Shown: one piece after another, positions 8,340-17,899 of the stretch
Layout: the number at the start of each line of letters is the position of its first letter
Position numbering within the stretch: position 1 is the first letter of the stretch
Assembly: GCA_964410665.1 (NCBI GenBank)
Contig: CAYPIE010000040.1
Location: 1-52,018, forward strand
Direction: 5' to 3'
Length of the DNA stretch: 52,018 nt
Source of the DNA: CAYPIE01 sp964410665
Lineage (GTDB): Bacteria > Planctomycetota > Planctomycetia > Gemmatales > Gemmataceae
Notes under the pieces: generated by a model
Database searches by the model: none
What the model was told of the DNA's origin: nothing
What the model saw: the letters and a program-made list of their open reading frames with translations, nothing else
Translations under genes and position numbers: made by a program

Positions 8340-9833
8340 TCAGACCTTGGCAGGAACTTCGTAGCCCTTGCGGTACTCTCGGCTCAGCATGGCGTTGGCT
8401 TTCGGCTGATTGCCGATAAAACGCTCCGCTTCAGGTTCGATGGCCAGCTTGGCACCGACCATGCACATCGTCTTCTTGAGTTCAACCCGGTTGTCGGCGA
8501 CGTGCTCTTGCATACGGGTGATGGTCTCGACGGCGGCCGCATCATCGGTCATCGCCTTGGCTGGGGTGGCCAGCGACTGCTCGGTACCCAAGCGCAACGA
8601 GATATTGGCCAGGTGGCATAGGGCGCTGGACAGGTGGCCCTCTTCAATGTCGGCGTTGAGGTCTTCCGCCTTGCGGCTACGCACCGCCTGAATGAAGTTG
8701 CCATAGTGATCGCCACCACCACCGAAGGTCCTGACGACCTCCCAGTCCTTGGTGCAGGCCACGGCGTTGGAGTAGCTGGTGATGATGACGTAGCCTTCAT
8801 CACATTCGAAGATGTCACCGACCTTGACCGACTTGCGCTTGTCCTTGGTCGGCTGGTCGCGGTAGCCGGTCAACCAGTCCTTCGTGCCCAGGCCGCGAAC
8901 TTCGAAGATCAGGCTGGAATCGCCGTAGTCGAACAGGGCCATCTGGGTGTTGGCGGTTTCGCCGTCATCCTCATAGCCGAAGCGGCCGCCGACGCTGAAC
9001 ACGCTATTGGCCAGAGCGTCCTTGTTCAGACCCCAGCGAGCCAGGTCCATCTGGTGGATGCCTTGGTTGCCCAGGTCGCCGTTGCCGTAGTCCCAGATCC
9101 AGTGCCAGTCGTAGTGCAGGCGGGCACGGGTCAGTGGCTTTTTCGGAGCAGGGCCACACCAGAGATCGTAATCGATCGTCTTCGGAATGGGCTGGGTGCC
9201 CTTGACCTTACCGATGCTGCCGCGGCCCTTGAAGCAGAGTCCACGCGCGATGCGGAGCTTTCCAAGCTTGCCAGCGTGCAGGAAATCAAACACCTCTTGG
9301 AGGCCGCGGCTGGAGCGGCACTGGGTGCCGGTCTGGCAGATGCGATTAAACTTACGGGCCGTTTCGACGATGCGGCGGCCTTCACTGACGTTGTGGCTGA
9401 CCGGCTTCTCGACATAAACGTCCTTGCCATTCTGCATGGCCCAGATCGAGGCCAGAGCATGCCAGTGGTTAGGAGTGGCAACGGTAATGATGTCGATGTT
9501 TGGATCTTCGACGACCTTGCGGATGTCCTGGACGAACTTGGGGGTTTTGCCCTGCTTCTCATCGGCCTCTTTCATGGCCTTGCCGATCGACGCTTCATCA
9601 CAGTCGCATATGACCGTGACTTCACAGCCGTGACGGCCGGCCAGGCCCTTGACGTGGTCCTTGCCACGACCACGCACGCCGACCACAGCGACGCGGAGCC
9701 TTTCCGAGGGGCTTTTGGTGCTGCTAAAGGTAGGCTCAGCAGCCGTGCTTTCGGCCAGGAACTGCGGGGTTGCTAGGGCAGCGCTGGCTACCGCGGTGTG
9801 TTTGAGTAATTCACGACGACTGATCGGTCCCAT
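8340..9833 (-). CDS. Gfo/Idh/MocA family oxidoreductase, Tat-exported
   Basis: A 497-residue NAD(P)-dependent dehydrogenase of the Gfo/Idh/MocA family, which acts on sugars and sugar derivatives. The N-terminus has a twin-arginine signal, SRRELLK at residues 5-11 followed by an alanine-rich hydrophobic stretch, so export of the folded protein with bound cofactor is expected. The Rossmann motif VAVVGVRGRGKDHV starts near residue 48, and EKPVSHN (142-148) contains the conserved lysine of the family. Planctomycetes carry many such paralogues, so the substrate cannot be assigned. AAAGGA lies seven bases before the ATG, which supports this start. The gene is 78 bp downstream of addA in the same direction but has its own ribosome binding site. 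Confidence 0.9.
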   Translation of the reverse strand: MGPISRRELLKHTAVASAALATPQFLAESTAAEPTFSSTKSPSERLRVAVVGVRGRGKDHVKGLAGRHGCEVTVICDCDEASIGKAMKEADEKQGKTPKFVQDIRKVVEDPNIDIITVATPNHWHALASIWAMQNGKDVYVEKPVSHNVSEGRRIVETARKFNRICQTGTQCRSSRGLQEVFDFLHAGKLGKLRIARGLCFKGRGSIGKVKGTQPIPKTIDYDLWCGPAPKKPLTRARLHYDWHWIWDYGNGDLGNQGIHQMDLARWGLNKDALANSVFSVGGRFGYEDDGETANTQMALFDYGDSSLIFEVRGLGTKDWLTGYRDQPTKDKRKSVKVGDIFECDEGYVIITSYSNAVACTKDWEVVRTFGGGGDHYGNFIQAVRSRKAEDLNADIEEGHLSSALCHLANISLRLGTEQSLATPAKAMTDDAAAVETITRMQEHVADNRVELKKTMCMVGAKLAIEPEAERFIGNQPKANAMLSREYRKGYEVPAKV

Positions 9834-9911
9834 GAGGTCGTCCTTTCACCATTGTAGGAGAGGGGAGAGAAGAATCCGTGAAGCTAATCTATCCGCCCTA
9901 TCTAGTTGAGG

Positions 9912-12900
9912 TCAACAATTGGGATCCAAGATTTCTTGAATTCGCCCGGGTGAGCCTCCCTCGATCAGACGGTTCCTTAACCAAGAAAAACTCAGCCTGG
10001 CTTCGCCAATCCACCCAACAGTTTCCTGTTCGGTGCCATGGAACAAGTCTACCAAGGTCACCGAATGCGGCATCCGCCCGGTCCACGCCTGCACGGCCAT
10101 GGCTTGCCAAGTCAGCGCGTGTTGCAAGGGGATGGTGTCCCCGATTTCATTCAGAAGGAAATGCACCAAGTGCCAAACTCCGGTCCCATCTTGGTACAAA
10201 GCATCGATGACGCCTTCGAGCATCGGGGGGTCACCCGGGCCTGCCCACAAGTCCTGCGGCCAGCCCAGGGTGAATGCCTCGTCCAGCCAGCAGCAATTCG
10301 CATCGGCGAAGCGGGCCGGCCACCGGCTGTCGGCGAGGGTGCGCAGCCTGCGTGCCACCGGTTCGCGTAGTGCCTCGGGAACCGGTGCCAGGATAGGAGC
10401 CCAGTCCGGTAAGCCGGTGAGGTCAGATCGGATGAGCGTGGCCCAGAACCATTGTTCGATTCGCGAATTCGGATCTCTTGGCGGCAGCAGTCGATCCCGC
10501 GGCCCGGGCCAGTCCGGAGCAGGCAACAGCTGGTCCGACTCAAGAGAGGCAACAGCGTTGCCAGATGGGTCTTGAGAAACACGACGTCGCGGTTTCGGCG
10601 ACGTCTTTGGAAAAGGATTCGTCAACCCCCACACAAGCCGCGGGATCGCCAATTCTTGAGGCCACCAAACAGGCAGTGGCTCGGGCTTTCGCTGATTGGG
10701 TAAACGTCTGGTAGTAACTTGTGCGGCGGGTGCCTCAAGTCGAAGGGTCTCGGGCCTGCGTCGCCAGACTTGGATCTGCGGCAGTGTGGACAGATATACG
10801 CCACGGGACTCCCCAGTGCGCAAGTCGAACTGTTCGCTCAGCGCGAACAGCCAGTGACTCTTCACGGGCACCGGCAGGTGGGCAGGCCCGGACAGCTCCG
10901 TACCGAGGCCGGCCGACAGGATCAGCAGGTCGCGGGCCCGTGTGCAAGCGACGTAGAGGATCCGCAGGTCCTCGCGCCAGTCGGCAAGACGATCGGCCAT
11001 GCGGCCAAGCTCCCAGGCATGGTTCCAGGTATGCCGCTCGGCCTCGTCGATCGGTTCGTCGCTTGGTAGGCGAACCAGGCAACCCAGTTGACGGTCCCAG
11101 GTCACCGGCGCGATGCGTTGTTCCCCCCGGTTCTCGGCGGCCATATCCGCGAGGATCACGACAGGAAACTCCAGGCCCTTCGCCTGATGGATGCTCATCA
11201 ATCGCACGACATCGGCCTGTTCGGGCAGGGTGGCAGCCTGTTCTTCGCGGGGTTGATCGCGGACCAGTTCGCCGAGCCGTTCGATGAAATGGGCCAGGCC
11301 GAACATGCCGCTGCGGTCAAAGCTGCGGGCCATCTCCTGGAGTTTCCACAGGTTCGCCAGCTTGCGTTCGCCCAGATGCTCGAACAACATCGCGGCATCG
11401 TAACCCGAGTCGGCGAACACGGCATTCAACAGCCGAGCGATGGGCAAATGATCCTTGAGCGAACGCCAGCGGCTCAGAAACCGTTGGGCCCTCTTGACTC
11501 CGGCTTGCTGTGCGGTCGCAAGCCGATGAAAGAGTTCGCGGTCATGTAGCCCGTGCCAAAGCCCCTCGCGGTGACCGCCCAACAACAAGATGGTCTCATC
11601 GTCAAGACAGCAGAACGGCGAGCGCAGCGTGCCGAGCAGACTGACGCTATCCTGCGGGTTTTCTAGCGTCCGCAGCAGGTTCAGCAGGTCATAGACCTCC
11701 TGCTGGGCAAAAAAGGCACGCCCCCCGACGAGATAGTAATCCAGTTGGGCTTCCCGGAGTGCCGCTTCGTACAGAGCGACCTGGCTCATCGAGCGAAACA
11801 GCAGCACAATGTCGCCAGCCCGCACGCGACGGAAAGTCTGCGTAGCGGCTTCCCAAACTCTCGGTGACGTCTCGTTCAGCAAGCGGCGAATCCGCCAGGC
11901 GATGGTCCTAGCCTCGCGTTGTCGGACTGCGGCCACCGACTCGCGGCCAGTCTCGTCCTCTGATTCGCTCCAGAGGAACTCGACATTCGGCTCTGCACTG
12001 TCCACACCGAGGTGTGGTTGCAACCGTTCATCGTCGCCGAAGCGGCGGTGGCACAGGCTGTTGACAAAGTGCAGAATACCCGGCTGAGATCGAAAGTTGA
12101 CGGTCAGTCCTAGCCGCCCACCGGGCGGCATCTGCCCGCGCAAGCGCTCAAACAAGGCGACCTCCGCGCCGCGGAAGCGGTAAATCGATTGTTTGGGGTC
12201 GCCCACGGCGAACAGTTTGCCATGCTCAAGACCGACGCCACAGAGCAAAGCGACCAGCTCATGCTGGACCGGATCGGTGTCCTGAAACTCATCGACCAAC
12301 AAGTAGCTGTAGCGGGTCCGCAAGGTGGTGCGGGCAGTCTCGGAATTTTGGAGCAAATCGCGTGTGAGGACCAGCAAGTCCTGGAAGTCCACCACTCCCA
12401 CCTGCTGCTTACGCCGCTGGTAAGCCACGCGGACGGCCAGGGCAACCTGGAGGAACTGTTTGGCACGGGCCACGGGCTGGGTTGCATCGGCGGGCTCCCC
12501 CATGAAGATCGCCAGCTTGTCTGGGAGTTCTTTGCGCAGCCCCTCGAACGCCTTCTTGACCGCCTCATAGGTGGAGTTATCCGGCCAAGCTTTGTCGCGT
12601 TCCTTTTGCACCTTGGCACATTCGATCAGCTCCCGCACCCGCTGGTCCAGATCCGGGGCTTGGTGCAAAGTCGGCAGCTCGGAGAGCAGACGTTCGACAT
12701 CAGGACGGGTGAGCGGCCCTACGCAGGGCACCGCCCGCAGCAGTTGCAACGGGTAGGTGATCTTCGGAACTGCGGAGGTGAGATAGTGTACCCAGTCAGG
12801 CAGCACCTCTTGGACGGCGGCCCTTTGCCAGCCCTCAGCGATCCGATGGGAGTCGCACTCCAGCCAGGCCTGCCAGGTAGGGATGTCCACCTCGCGAACC

Positions 12901-13433
12901 AGTTCCTGGATCCCCTGGACGGTCGCCGTCCAACCGTATTGCACCACCAGATCGTGTAGGGCGGTGGCGGTCGGCTGGTCCTTGCTGGTCAGCAGCTGGC
13001 GCAGTGTGGTGGTCCGTGCAGTTTGCAGCAGATTACCCGCAAGGACATCGTCAAGCACCTCGAATCGCGGGTCCAGCCGCGCCTCGAGAGCGAATTGCCG
13101 CAGCAGGTTGGCGCAGAACGCATGGATGGTCGTGATCGACGCCGACTCCAGGTCCTGCAGGTGAGCCTGCCAGCGTGCCCGGTCATCGGCAGCGACGGCC
13201 CGTTCGCGTTGCAGCTGGACGGCCCGACGGATCCGTTCGCGCATCTCCCGGGCCGCACGTTCGGTGAAAGTGATCGCCACCACCCGGCCGACCGAGACCC
13301 CTTCGTTCAAGTGGGATAGATAGCGTTCGGTCAGCACATGGGTTTTACCGCAGCCTGCCCCCGCGGTGAGGACGATCGACCCTTCCCGGTGCTCGATGGC
13401 ACGCTGTTGTTGGAAAGTTAGCGGGGTGCTCAA
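9912..13433 (-). CDS. addA: AddA-type UvrD/RecB helicase subunit, nuclease domain degenerate
   Basis: A 1173-residue superfamily 1A helicase of the AddA/RecB type that would unwind DNA ends for recombinational repair. Motif I is TAGAGCGKTHV (residues ~23-33), motif II LLVDEFQDTDPVQ (~379-391), and later SF1 motifs are present (VGDPKQSIYRFRGA, LTVNFRSQPGI, LMSIHQAKGLEFPVVI, ILYVACTRARDLLIL). The C-terminus has a remnant of the RecB-family nuclease: EGVIDALYQDGTGVWHLVHF keeps the first aspartate, but the usual D-Y-K-T-D segment reads VHFLLN, so nuclease activity is probably lost. The start is TTG at 13431-13433, overlapping the addB stop as TTGA, with AGGAGG five bases upstream, which points to translational coupling. 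Confidence 0.92.
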   Translation of the reverse strand: MSTPLTFQQQRAIEHREGSIVLTAGAGCGKTHVLTERYLSHLNEGVSVGRVVAITFTERAAREMRERIRRAVQLQRERAVAADDRARWQAHLQDLESASITTIHAFCANLLRQFALEARLDPRFEVLDDVLAGNLLQTARTTTLRQLLTSKDQPTATALHDLVVQYGWTATVQGIQELVREVDIPTWQAWLECDSHRIAEGWQRAAVQEVLPDWVHYLTSAVPKITYPLQLLRAVPCVGPLTRPDVERLLSELPTLHQAPDLDQRVRELIECAKVQKERDKAWPDNSTYEAVKKAFEGLRKELPDKLAIFMGEPADATQPVARAKQFLQVALAVRVAYQRRKQQVGVVDFQDLLVLTRDLLQNSETARTTLRTRYSYLLVDEFQDTDPVQHELVALLCGVGLEHGKLFAVGDPKQSIYRFRGAEVALFERLRGQMPPGGRLGLTVNFRSQPGILHFVNSLCHRRFGDDERLQPHLGVDSAEPNVEFLWSESEDETGRESVAAVRQREARTIAWRIRRLLNETSPRVWEAATQTFRRVRAGDIVLLFRSMSQVALYEAALREAQLDYYLVGGRAFFAQQEVYDLLNLLRTLENPQDSVSLLGTLRSPFCCLDDETILLLGGHREGLWHGLHDRELFHRLATAQQAGVKRAQRFLSRWRSLKDHLPIARLLNAVFADSGYDAAMLFEHLGERKLANLWKLQEMARSFDRSGMFGLAHFIERLGELVRDQPREEQAATLPEQADVVRLMSIHQAKGLEFPVVILADMAAENRGEQRIAPVTWDRQLGCLVRLPSDEPIDEAERHTWNHAWELGRMADRLADWREDLRILYVACTRARDLLILSAGLGTELSGPAHLPVPVKSHWLFALSEQFDLRTGESRGVYLSTLPQIQVWRRRPETLRLEAPAAQVTTRRLPNQRKPEPLPVWWPQELAIPRLVWGLTNPFPKTSPKPRRRVSQDPSGNAVASLESDQLLPAPDWPGPRDRLLPPRDPNSRIEQWFWATLIRSDLTGLPDWAPILAPVPEALREPVARRLRTLADSRWPARFADANCCWLDEAFTLGWPQDLWAGPGDPPMLEGVIDALYQDGTGVWHLVHFLLNEIGDTIPLQHALTWQAMAVQAWTGRMPHSVTLVDLFHGTEQETVGWIGEARLSFSWLRNRLIEGGSPGRIQEILDPNC

Positions 13434-16400
13434 GCATCCTCCTCTGCGTCAGGTAAGTGCTTGCCGAGGCCGCGACACTGAGCAATCCGGCAGACCTGGC
13501 CGTAGCCACAGGTCTGAGTGCAGTTGTCCTCGCGAGGGTTGAGCGGGAACCGACCCTGACGAATAGCCTGTACCTGGCTCAACACGGCGACCTCGAGCCG
13601 GTCGCGAAATTTCTCCCAGGCCTGCGGGTCGGTGTACCAGTTCAGTCCGTTGCGGCCCGAAGGGAGTACCCGTTTAGGGCCGGTGTCGGTCACCAACCAG
13701 TAGGCCAGCCCCAGGGGCCGGCTGGGTTCGCCGGCAAAGACCACCCGTTGCACAGCCAGGGCGTAGAGCGTCAGTTGTAGCCGCGAGAAGTCTTCGAGGC
13801 CTCTTGCTGTGTAGTGGCTGGACCGCCCGGTCTTGTAGTCGAGAATCCAAAATCCCTTGCCATCCGGGAGTTCGGCGACATCAATGCGATCAATCCGCCC
13901 GCCGATGCGGCAACGCAGATCACCCTGTTTGATCAACAGCGGCAGCTCGAAATAAATGGCTTCCGGGTCGAGATCAGCGCTGCGTAGGCCGACATCCAGC
14001 TCAAAGTTGTATGGCTGAGGCACCGCCTGCACCGCCTGCCATTCCTGCATAAAACGTTGCCAGTGCTCAGCATAACGGCCCACCGAGCGGCGTAAACGCT
14101 GCCCCTCGAGTCGCCAAAGCATCTTGGTGGCGGGGCTGGAGGTACGCTCGACATACTCCTCGATGGCCCGGTCCATCTCGGCTTGCAGGGCGTCGGTCGT
14201 GCTCGGCGGCACTTGCCCCTGGAGCAAGTAGTGCGACTGCTCAGCCAGAACCTGCTTGTGAAATCGGGCCAGGGCCCGGTGGAAGGCAGCACCACGCCGG
14301 GTATGCTCGATCTCCTCGGAGGGTTCCTCGAGCGGTTCCAGAAACAGAACATGTTGCAACATGAACTTGTACGGGCACGCAATGTAGGTTTCGAGGGCAG
14401 TCGGGCTGAGGACTTGATCGGGGCCAAAACGGCGATTGAGCGTTGCTGCTACCCGCGTCGCGTCTAACAGGCCGTCGTAGACAGTAAACTGCCGCGCGGC
14501 GAACCGCTGCTGGGCCATTTGCCGAGCCTGCACCAGGTTAGCGCGGAGGTCGGCCGGCAACCCCTTGGTGGTATCAGCCAGCCGGCGGGGACTCGCGTCG
14601 TGGGGTAAGCGGTTGAGGACGGCGGCCACATGGCAGCGCTGTTCGCCGTCGGCCAGGGGTGGTTCAGCCCAATAGCCTTCTAGCAGCATCTGTCGGCGTA
14701 GTGTCAGCACACTGTCAGAGGTAAATGCCTGCTCGACCACCTGCAGGAATGAGCTCGGCAACAGCGGTTGGCCGCGGGAATCCACCACAGCATAGCTGAG
14801 GATTAGTTCTTGACTTGGGCAGACGAGCAACTGCTGAAACAGCTGCCATTCGCTATCGAGTCGGCTGCCAGGGTCGGCCAACGGCAAGCCAGCCTGGTGG
14901 AACAAGCTGCGATCGCTATCGTCCAGCAGCGATTCCGGCGGGGCTAAGTCGGGAAACGAGCCCTCGCCCAAGCCTAGAATGATCAACCGTTCGCATTCCG
15001 TGTGGCAGGCACTCTCCGGACGTAAGAGCTGGACTGCGGGAGTCAAATCCACTTGGAGAGATTCTTCCCAGTGGTTGATCAACTGCTCGAGATCGCGGAG
15101 GAACCGGCCTCGACTGCACCGCCGGATGAGCGGCGGCCCTAATAGAGGATCTCGGGCCCAGGCATTTAACCGCGTCCAGAATGCCTGCCAGGGCCGAGGA
15201 TCTGACTGCAAAGAAGTCTGGCCTGCAGCAGGAGTGGCTGTGAGCCCCAAATTGTCTGCCAGCTGCTCAAGTGCGGTGACAAAGCCCTCGGGCTCGGCCT
15301 CTCTGGGAAAAGCGTGCCACAACTGAAAAAACTCGGTGAGGAAAGGCAGGCATTCCTGAGCGAGACGTTGCTGACGTTTGCGTCGCGACTCTTCTGCCGA
15401 CTCATCCTCCAAGCGTGGAGGTGGAGTTGTGGCCCAGGTCGCCACGCCATGGAGGTAGTTCTCCTCGCCACGCGACTCTCCCAACAGGCGTAAGAGCACC
15501 TCACTCCGTTGGGCCAGTGTCGGGTCGGCCGTAAACGCCTTAATCCGGGGCAGAAACAGGGTACTCCGGAGCAGTGCAGTCAACTCGGCAAACGGCCAGT
15601 CTTCCTCCGGTAAGCGCGCCGCCCGAATCAGAGTAGCAACCCGAGGATCCTTGCCTAGCGGTAAGCAAATCTCAGTCTGGAGTGGGATGCGGTATTCCGC
15701 AAACACTTCGCTGAGCAATTCGAGCCACGGTTCGATTCGCCGCGCAGTCAGAACGCCGTGCTGCGGGGCCATTCCCTGGGCCAGCCAGCGATGCACAGCA
15801 CGCGCCGCCAGTCGTGCTTCGCCGAGCATCCCGGGTGATTGATGGAAACGGACCCCAGTCGCCACGGTCTCCTGGTTCTCAGACGGGCTGGAGGGAGCGT
15901 GTAGTCGTTGTAGATGCTGTAAACCGGGTGGACGCTGGTCGGTGATGGTTGGCGGAGGTGGCACGACAGCATCCGCATGCTTTAACAATGCCTGCACCAA
16001 ATGCCCTTGTCCGGCTGTCAGTTTGCCGAGTCGGTCGAGGATTACCGCATCCGGCAATCGTAGGCGTGCAGGAGGATCCTTTAGTTGATCGGCCAGATAG
16101 TGATATGCTTCCTCGTGGTCAAGGTGACCACACGCTTTGAGCCGGTCGTGGTAGCGAGCATACAACAACGCTAGTTGTCTCTGGCGAGTGAGCCGGGGAG
16201 AAGAGGGGCCATCATCTGAGAGTGGGGAGCGTGTCAACTGGGTCAAGGTCGCGGGGAAGACGCCCTCCGAACGCAACTCCTCGAGGAAGCCGAGTGCTGC
16301 GTCTAGTATCCCGCGTGCGTCGAGGAGCTCTGCGTAGGTTGGCAACTCTCCTTCTTCAACGGCTTCGCGAAGAAGCGAAGGAATGAGCCAACGCTGCTGA

Positions 16401-16597
16401 TAGCGGTGCAGCTGGGGTGGCGTATCGGGTAAACGGCGGAGTTGCTCGACCGTCCAACTCTCCAGGGTATGGACGGTCGCTTGGATACACAGAGTTAAAA
16501 TCCGAGACTGGGTGGGCCGCACAAGGATTGCGTGCGGCACCAGCCAAAGTTGCCTGTGCAGTAGAGAGTCGGAAATCCTGTCCGACGGACCGGACAT
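13430..16597 (-). CDS. addB: AddB-type helicase-nuclease subunit (PD-(D/E)XK)
   Basis: About 1055 residues, partner of the AddA subunit encoded immediately downstream. The C-terminal RecB-family nuclease looks active: GGRIDRIDVAE, then WILDYKTGRSS, then QLTLYALA give the D...D-x-K...Q pattern. Cysteines that could hold the AddB iron-sulfur cluster are present: one in TYIACPYKFML and three in CTQTCGYGQVC near the C-terminus. The N-terminal helicase-like region has no Walker A, so AddA is probably the only motor. The frame opens with TTG at 16609, but ATG at 16595-16597 follows TAGGG and is the more likely start. The stop overlaps the AddA start. It lies 53 bp behind the gene for a secreted unknown protein, in the same direction. 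Confidence 0.9.
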   Translation of the reverse strand: MSGPSDRISDSLLHRQLWLVPHAILVRPTQSRILTLCIQATVHTLESWTVEQLRRLPDTPPQLHRYQQRWLIPSLLREAVEEGELPTYAELLDARGILDAALGFLEELRSEGVFPATLTQLTRSPLSDDGPSSPRLTRQRQLALLYARYHDRLKACGHLDHEEAYHYLADQLKDPPARLRLPDAVILDRLGKLTAGQGHLVQALLKHADAVVPPPPTITDQRPPGLQHLQRLHAPSSPSENQETVATGVRFHQSPGMLGEARLAARAVHRWLAQGMAPQHGVLTARRIEPWLELLSEVFAEYRIPLQTEICLPLGKDPRVATLIRAARLPEEDWPFAELTALLRSTLFLPRIKAFTADPTLAQRSEVLLRLLGESRGEENYLHGVATWATTPPPRLEDESAEESRRKRQQRLAQECLPFLTEFFQLWHAFPREAEPEGFVTALEQLADNLGLTATPAAGQTSLQSDPRPWQAFWTRLNAWARDPLLGPPLIRRCSRGRFLRDLEQLINHWEESLQVDLTPAVQLLRPESACHTECERLIILGLGEGSFPDLAPPESLLDDSDRSLFHQAGLPLADPGSRLDSEWQLFQQLLVCPSQELILSYAVVDSRGQPLLPSSFLQVVEQAFTSDSVLTLRRQMLLEGYWAEPPLADGEQRCHVAAVLNRLPHDASPRRLADTTKGLPADLRANLVQARQMAQQRFAARQFTVYDGLLDATRVAATLNRRFGPDQVLSPTALETYIACPYKFMLQHVLFLEPLEEPSEEIEHTRRGAAFHRALARFHKQVLAEQSHYLLQGQVPPSTTDALQAEMDRAIEEYVERTSSPATKMLWRLEGQRLRRSVGRYAEHWQRFMQEWQAVQAVPQPYNFELDVGLRSADLDPEAIYFELPLLIKQGDLRCRIGGRIDRIDVAELPDGKGFWILDYKTGRSSHYTARGLEDFSRLQLTLYALAVQRVVFAGEPSRPLGLAYWLVTDTGPKRVLPSGRNGLNWYTDPQAWEKFRDRLEVAVLSQVQAIRQGRFPLNPREDNCTQTCGYGQVCRIAQCRGLGKHLPDAEEDA

Positions 16598-16650
16598 AAG
16601 CCCTACCAAATAGGGTAACCAACCGGCGGCTTCCTGGCCGGTCTCTGAAC

Positions 16651-17841
16651 CTAGCGTTGGCGTCGTTGCTGTTGTTGTCGTTGATTCGCGGCTTGTTGCG
16701 AGGCGACCATATATTCCATGGCTCGGTCATACGACGCCATCGCGCGATGCAACGCGGAGTAGGAGGTTTCCTCCCCGGGAACCGCAGGGGAAAACTCTAA
16801 GCCCTTGCTGCCCATAAAGTCGACGAGCTCGGCCACATTGCGGCCTTGCGGGGACATAACATCGTTCTTGACTAAGTTGAGCATGTTCCGGTCACGCATC
16901 GCCTTGACGGAGTCATCAACGAGGTTCAGATAATGACGTCCTTCAATGTAGTCGTTGCCGGAGATGTTGTTCACCTGCTTCTTGAGGGCTTCTTGGAAGG
17001 TATTTGCGGTCGCCTGGAGACTCTGGAGGGTTTGGAACTTGATCTCTCCCCGCTTCGCGTCCTCAACCGCGGCGCCGAAGGCTGTTTCGAGATTGTCACG
17101 ATACTTGTCGAAGATGGGATTCTGCAGCGACAGCGGCCACTCCAGTTTGCCACCATCCTTGAGTAAGCCAAGGTTCCCCCCACGACCTGTCGGACTGCCA
17201 ATGCTCGAGATACTGATGTGTTGGAGCATTTCTTGGTCTAGAGGTACATTCGGACCGCGGATGCCACGTCCGTGAAGTTGCTCCATATCCCTTAGCAAGG
17301 TGTTGAGCGCGTAACCTGACCAAACTTCGGTTTCCGGAGGATTGTTCTTAGCACGTTGCACGCGGAGACGCCGTTTTTCCTCTCGAAGCTGTTCATCGTT
17401 CGGCAACACTTCTTTCTCGTAAAGGTATTCGTCGATGATTCGCCGGCGGCGGTCCAGCTTGGCATTCTTGACGTCTTCTTGCCGCAATAGTGCTTCTTGC
17501 CGCTGATTAAGGTACTGCCCCTGGGCGTTCATGACACTGGCAGCACCTTGAAGAGTACTGCCGTAGGGATCGATGAAGGGACGGGCCCACGGGAATCCAT
17601 AGCCCCCTCCACCACCGTAGGGATCGGTCGGCGCGACCTGGGGGGGAGCGGTGTACCGGTTTTGGGAATTCAGCCGGCCGGCCGGAGCATTCAACCCAGC
17701 GCTATTATTGCCTTGGGTTCCGCCGCGAAAGTTCGGATTGCTGAGGTTTTGGTTGTATTGGGCAATTCCGGGTTGGACCCCGCCGAAGAGCGTGGCCATC
17801 AGTCCAATCATGCCGAGGAACCACGGGTGTTGCGATCGCAT
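16651..17841 (-). CDS. Secreted protein of unknown function
   Basis: A 396-residue protein with an N-terminal signal peptide (hydrophobic core FLGMIGLMATLFGGV, likely cleavage after IAQ). It is followed by a low-complexity Asn/Gly/Pro-rich stretch up to about residue 75, then a charged, probably helical region (QEDVKNAKLDRRRRIIDEYL and onward), and a Gln/Arg-rich tail. I do not recognise a domain. AAGGAG lies seven bases before the ATG, a strong ribosome binding site. It is 58 bp after another secreted unknown protein and 53 bp before addB, all leftward, so the four genes could be co-transcribed. A functional link to DNA repair is not implied by the sequence. Confidence 0.85.
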   Translation of the reverse strand: MRSQHPWFLGMIGLMATLFGGVQPGIAQYNQNLSNPNFRGGTQGNNSAGLNAPAGRLNSQNRYTAPPQVAPTDPYGGGGGYGFPWARPFIDPYGSTLQGAASVMNAQGQYLNQRQEALLRQEDVKNAKLDRRRRIIDEYLYEKEVLPNDEQLREEKRRLRVQRAKNNPPETEVWSGYALNTLLRDMEQLHGRGIRGPNVPLDQEMLQHISISSIGSPTGRGGNLGLLKDGGKLEWPLSLQNPIFDKYRDNLETAFGAAVEDAKRGEIKFQTLQSLQATANTFQEALKKQVNNISGNDYIEGRHYLNLVDDSVKAMRDRNMLNLVKNDVMSPQGRNVAELVDFMGSKGLEFSPAVPGEETSYSALHRAMASYDRAMEYMVASQQAANQRQQQQRRQR

Positions 17842-17899
17842 GAAAATGCTCCTTGTGGGTGAAGGTCAGCCTCGTTCACTTCTGATTCATGTCAACGGT

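Noticed and set aside
8634..9776. 380-residue frame on the + strand
   Set aside because: Mirror frame of the Gfo/Idh/MocA gene, which has a Tat signal, Rossmann motif and a proper ribosome binding site.
12189..12959. 256-residue + strand frame inside addA
   Set aside because: Antisense shadow of the conserved helicase gene; no recognisable motif.
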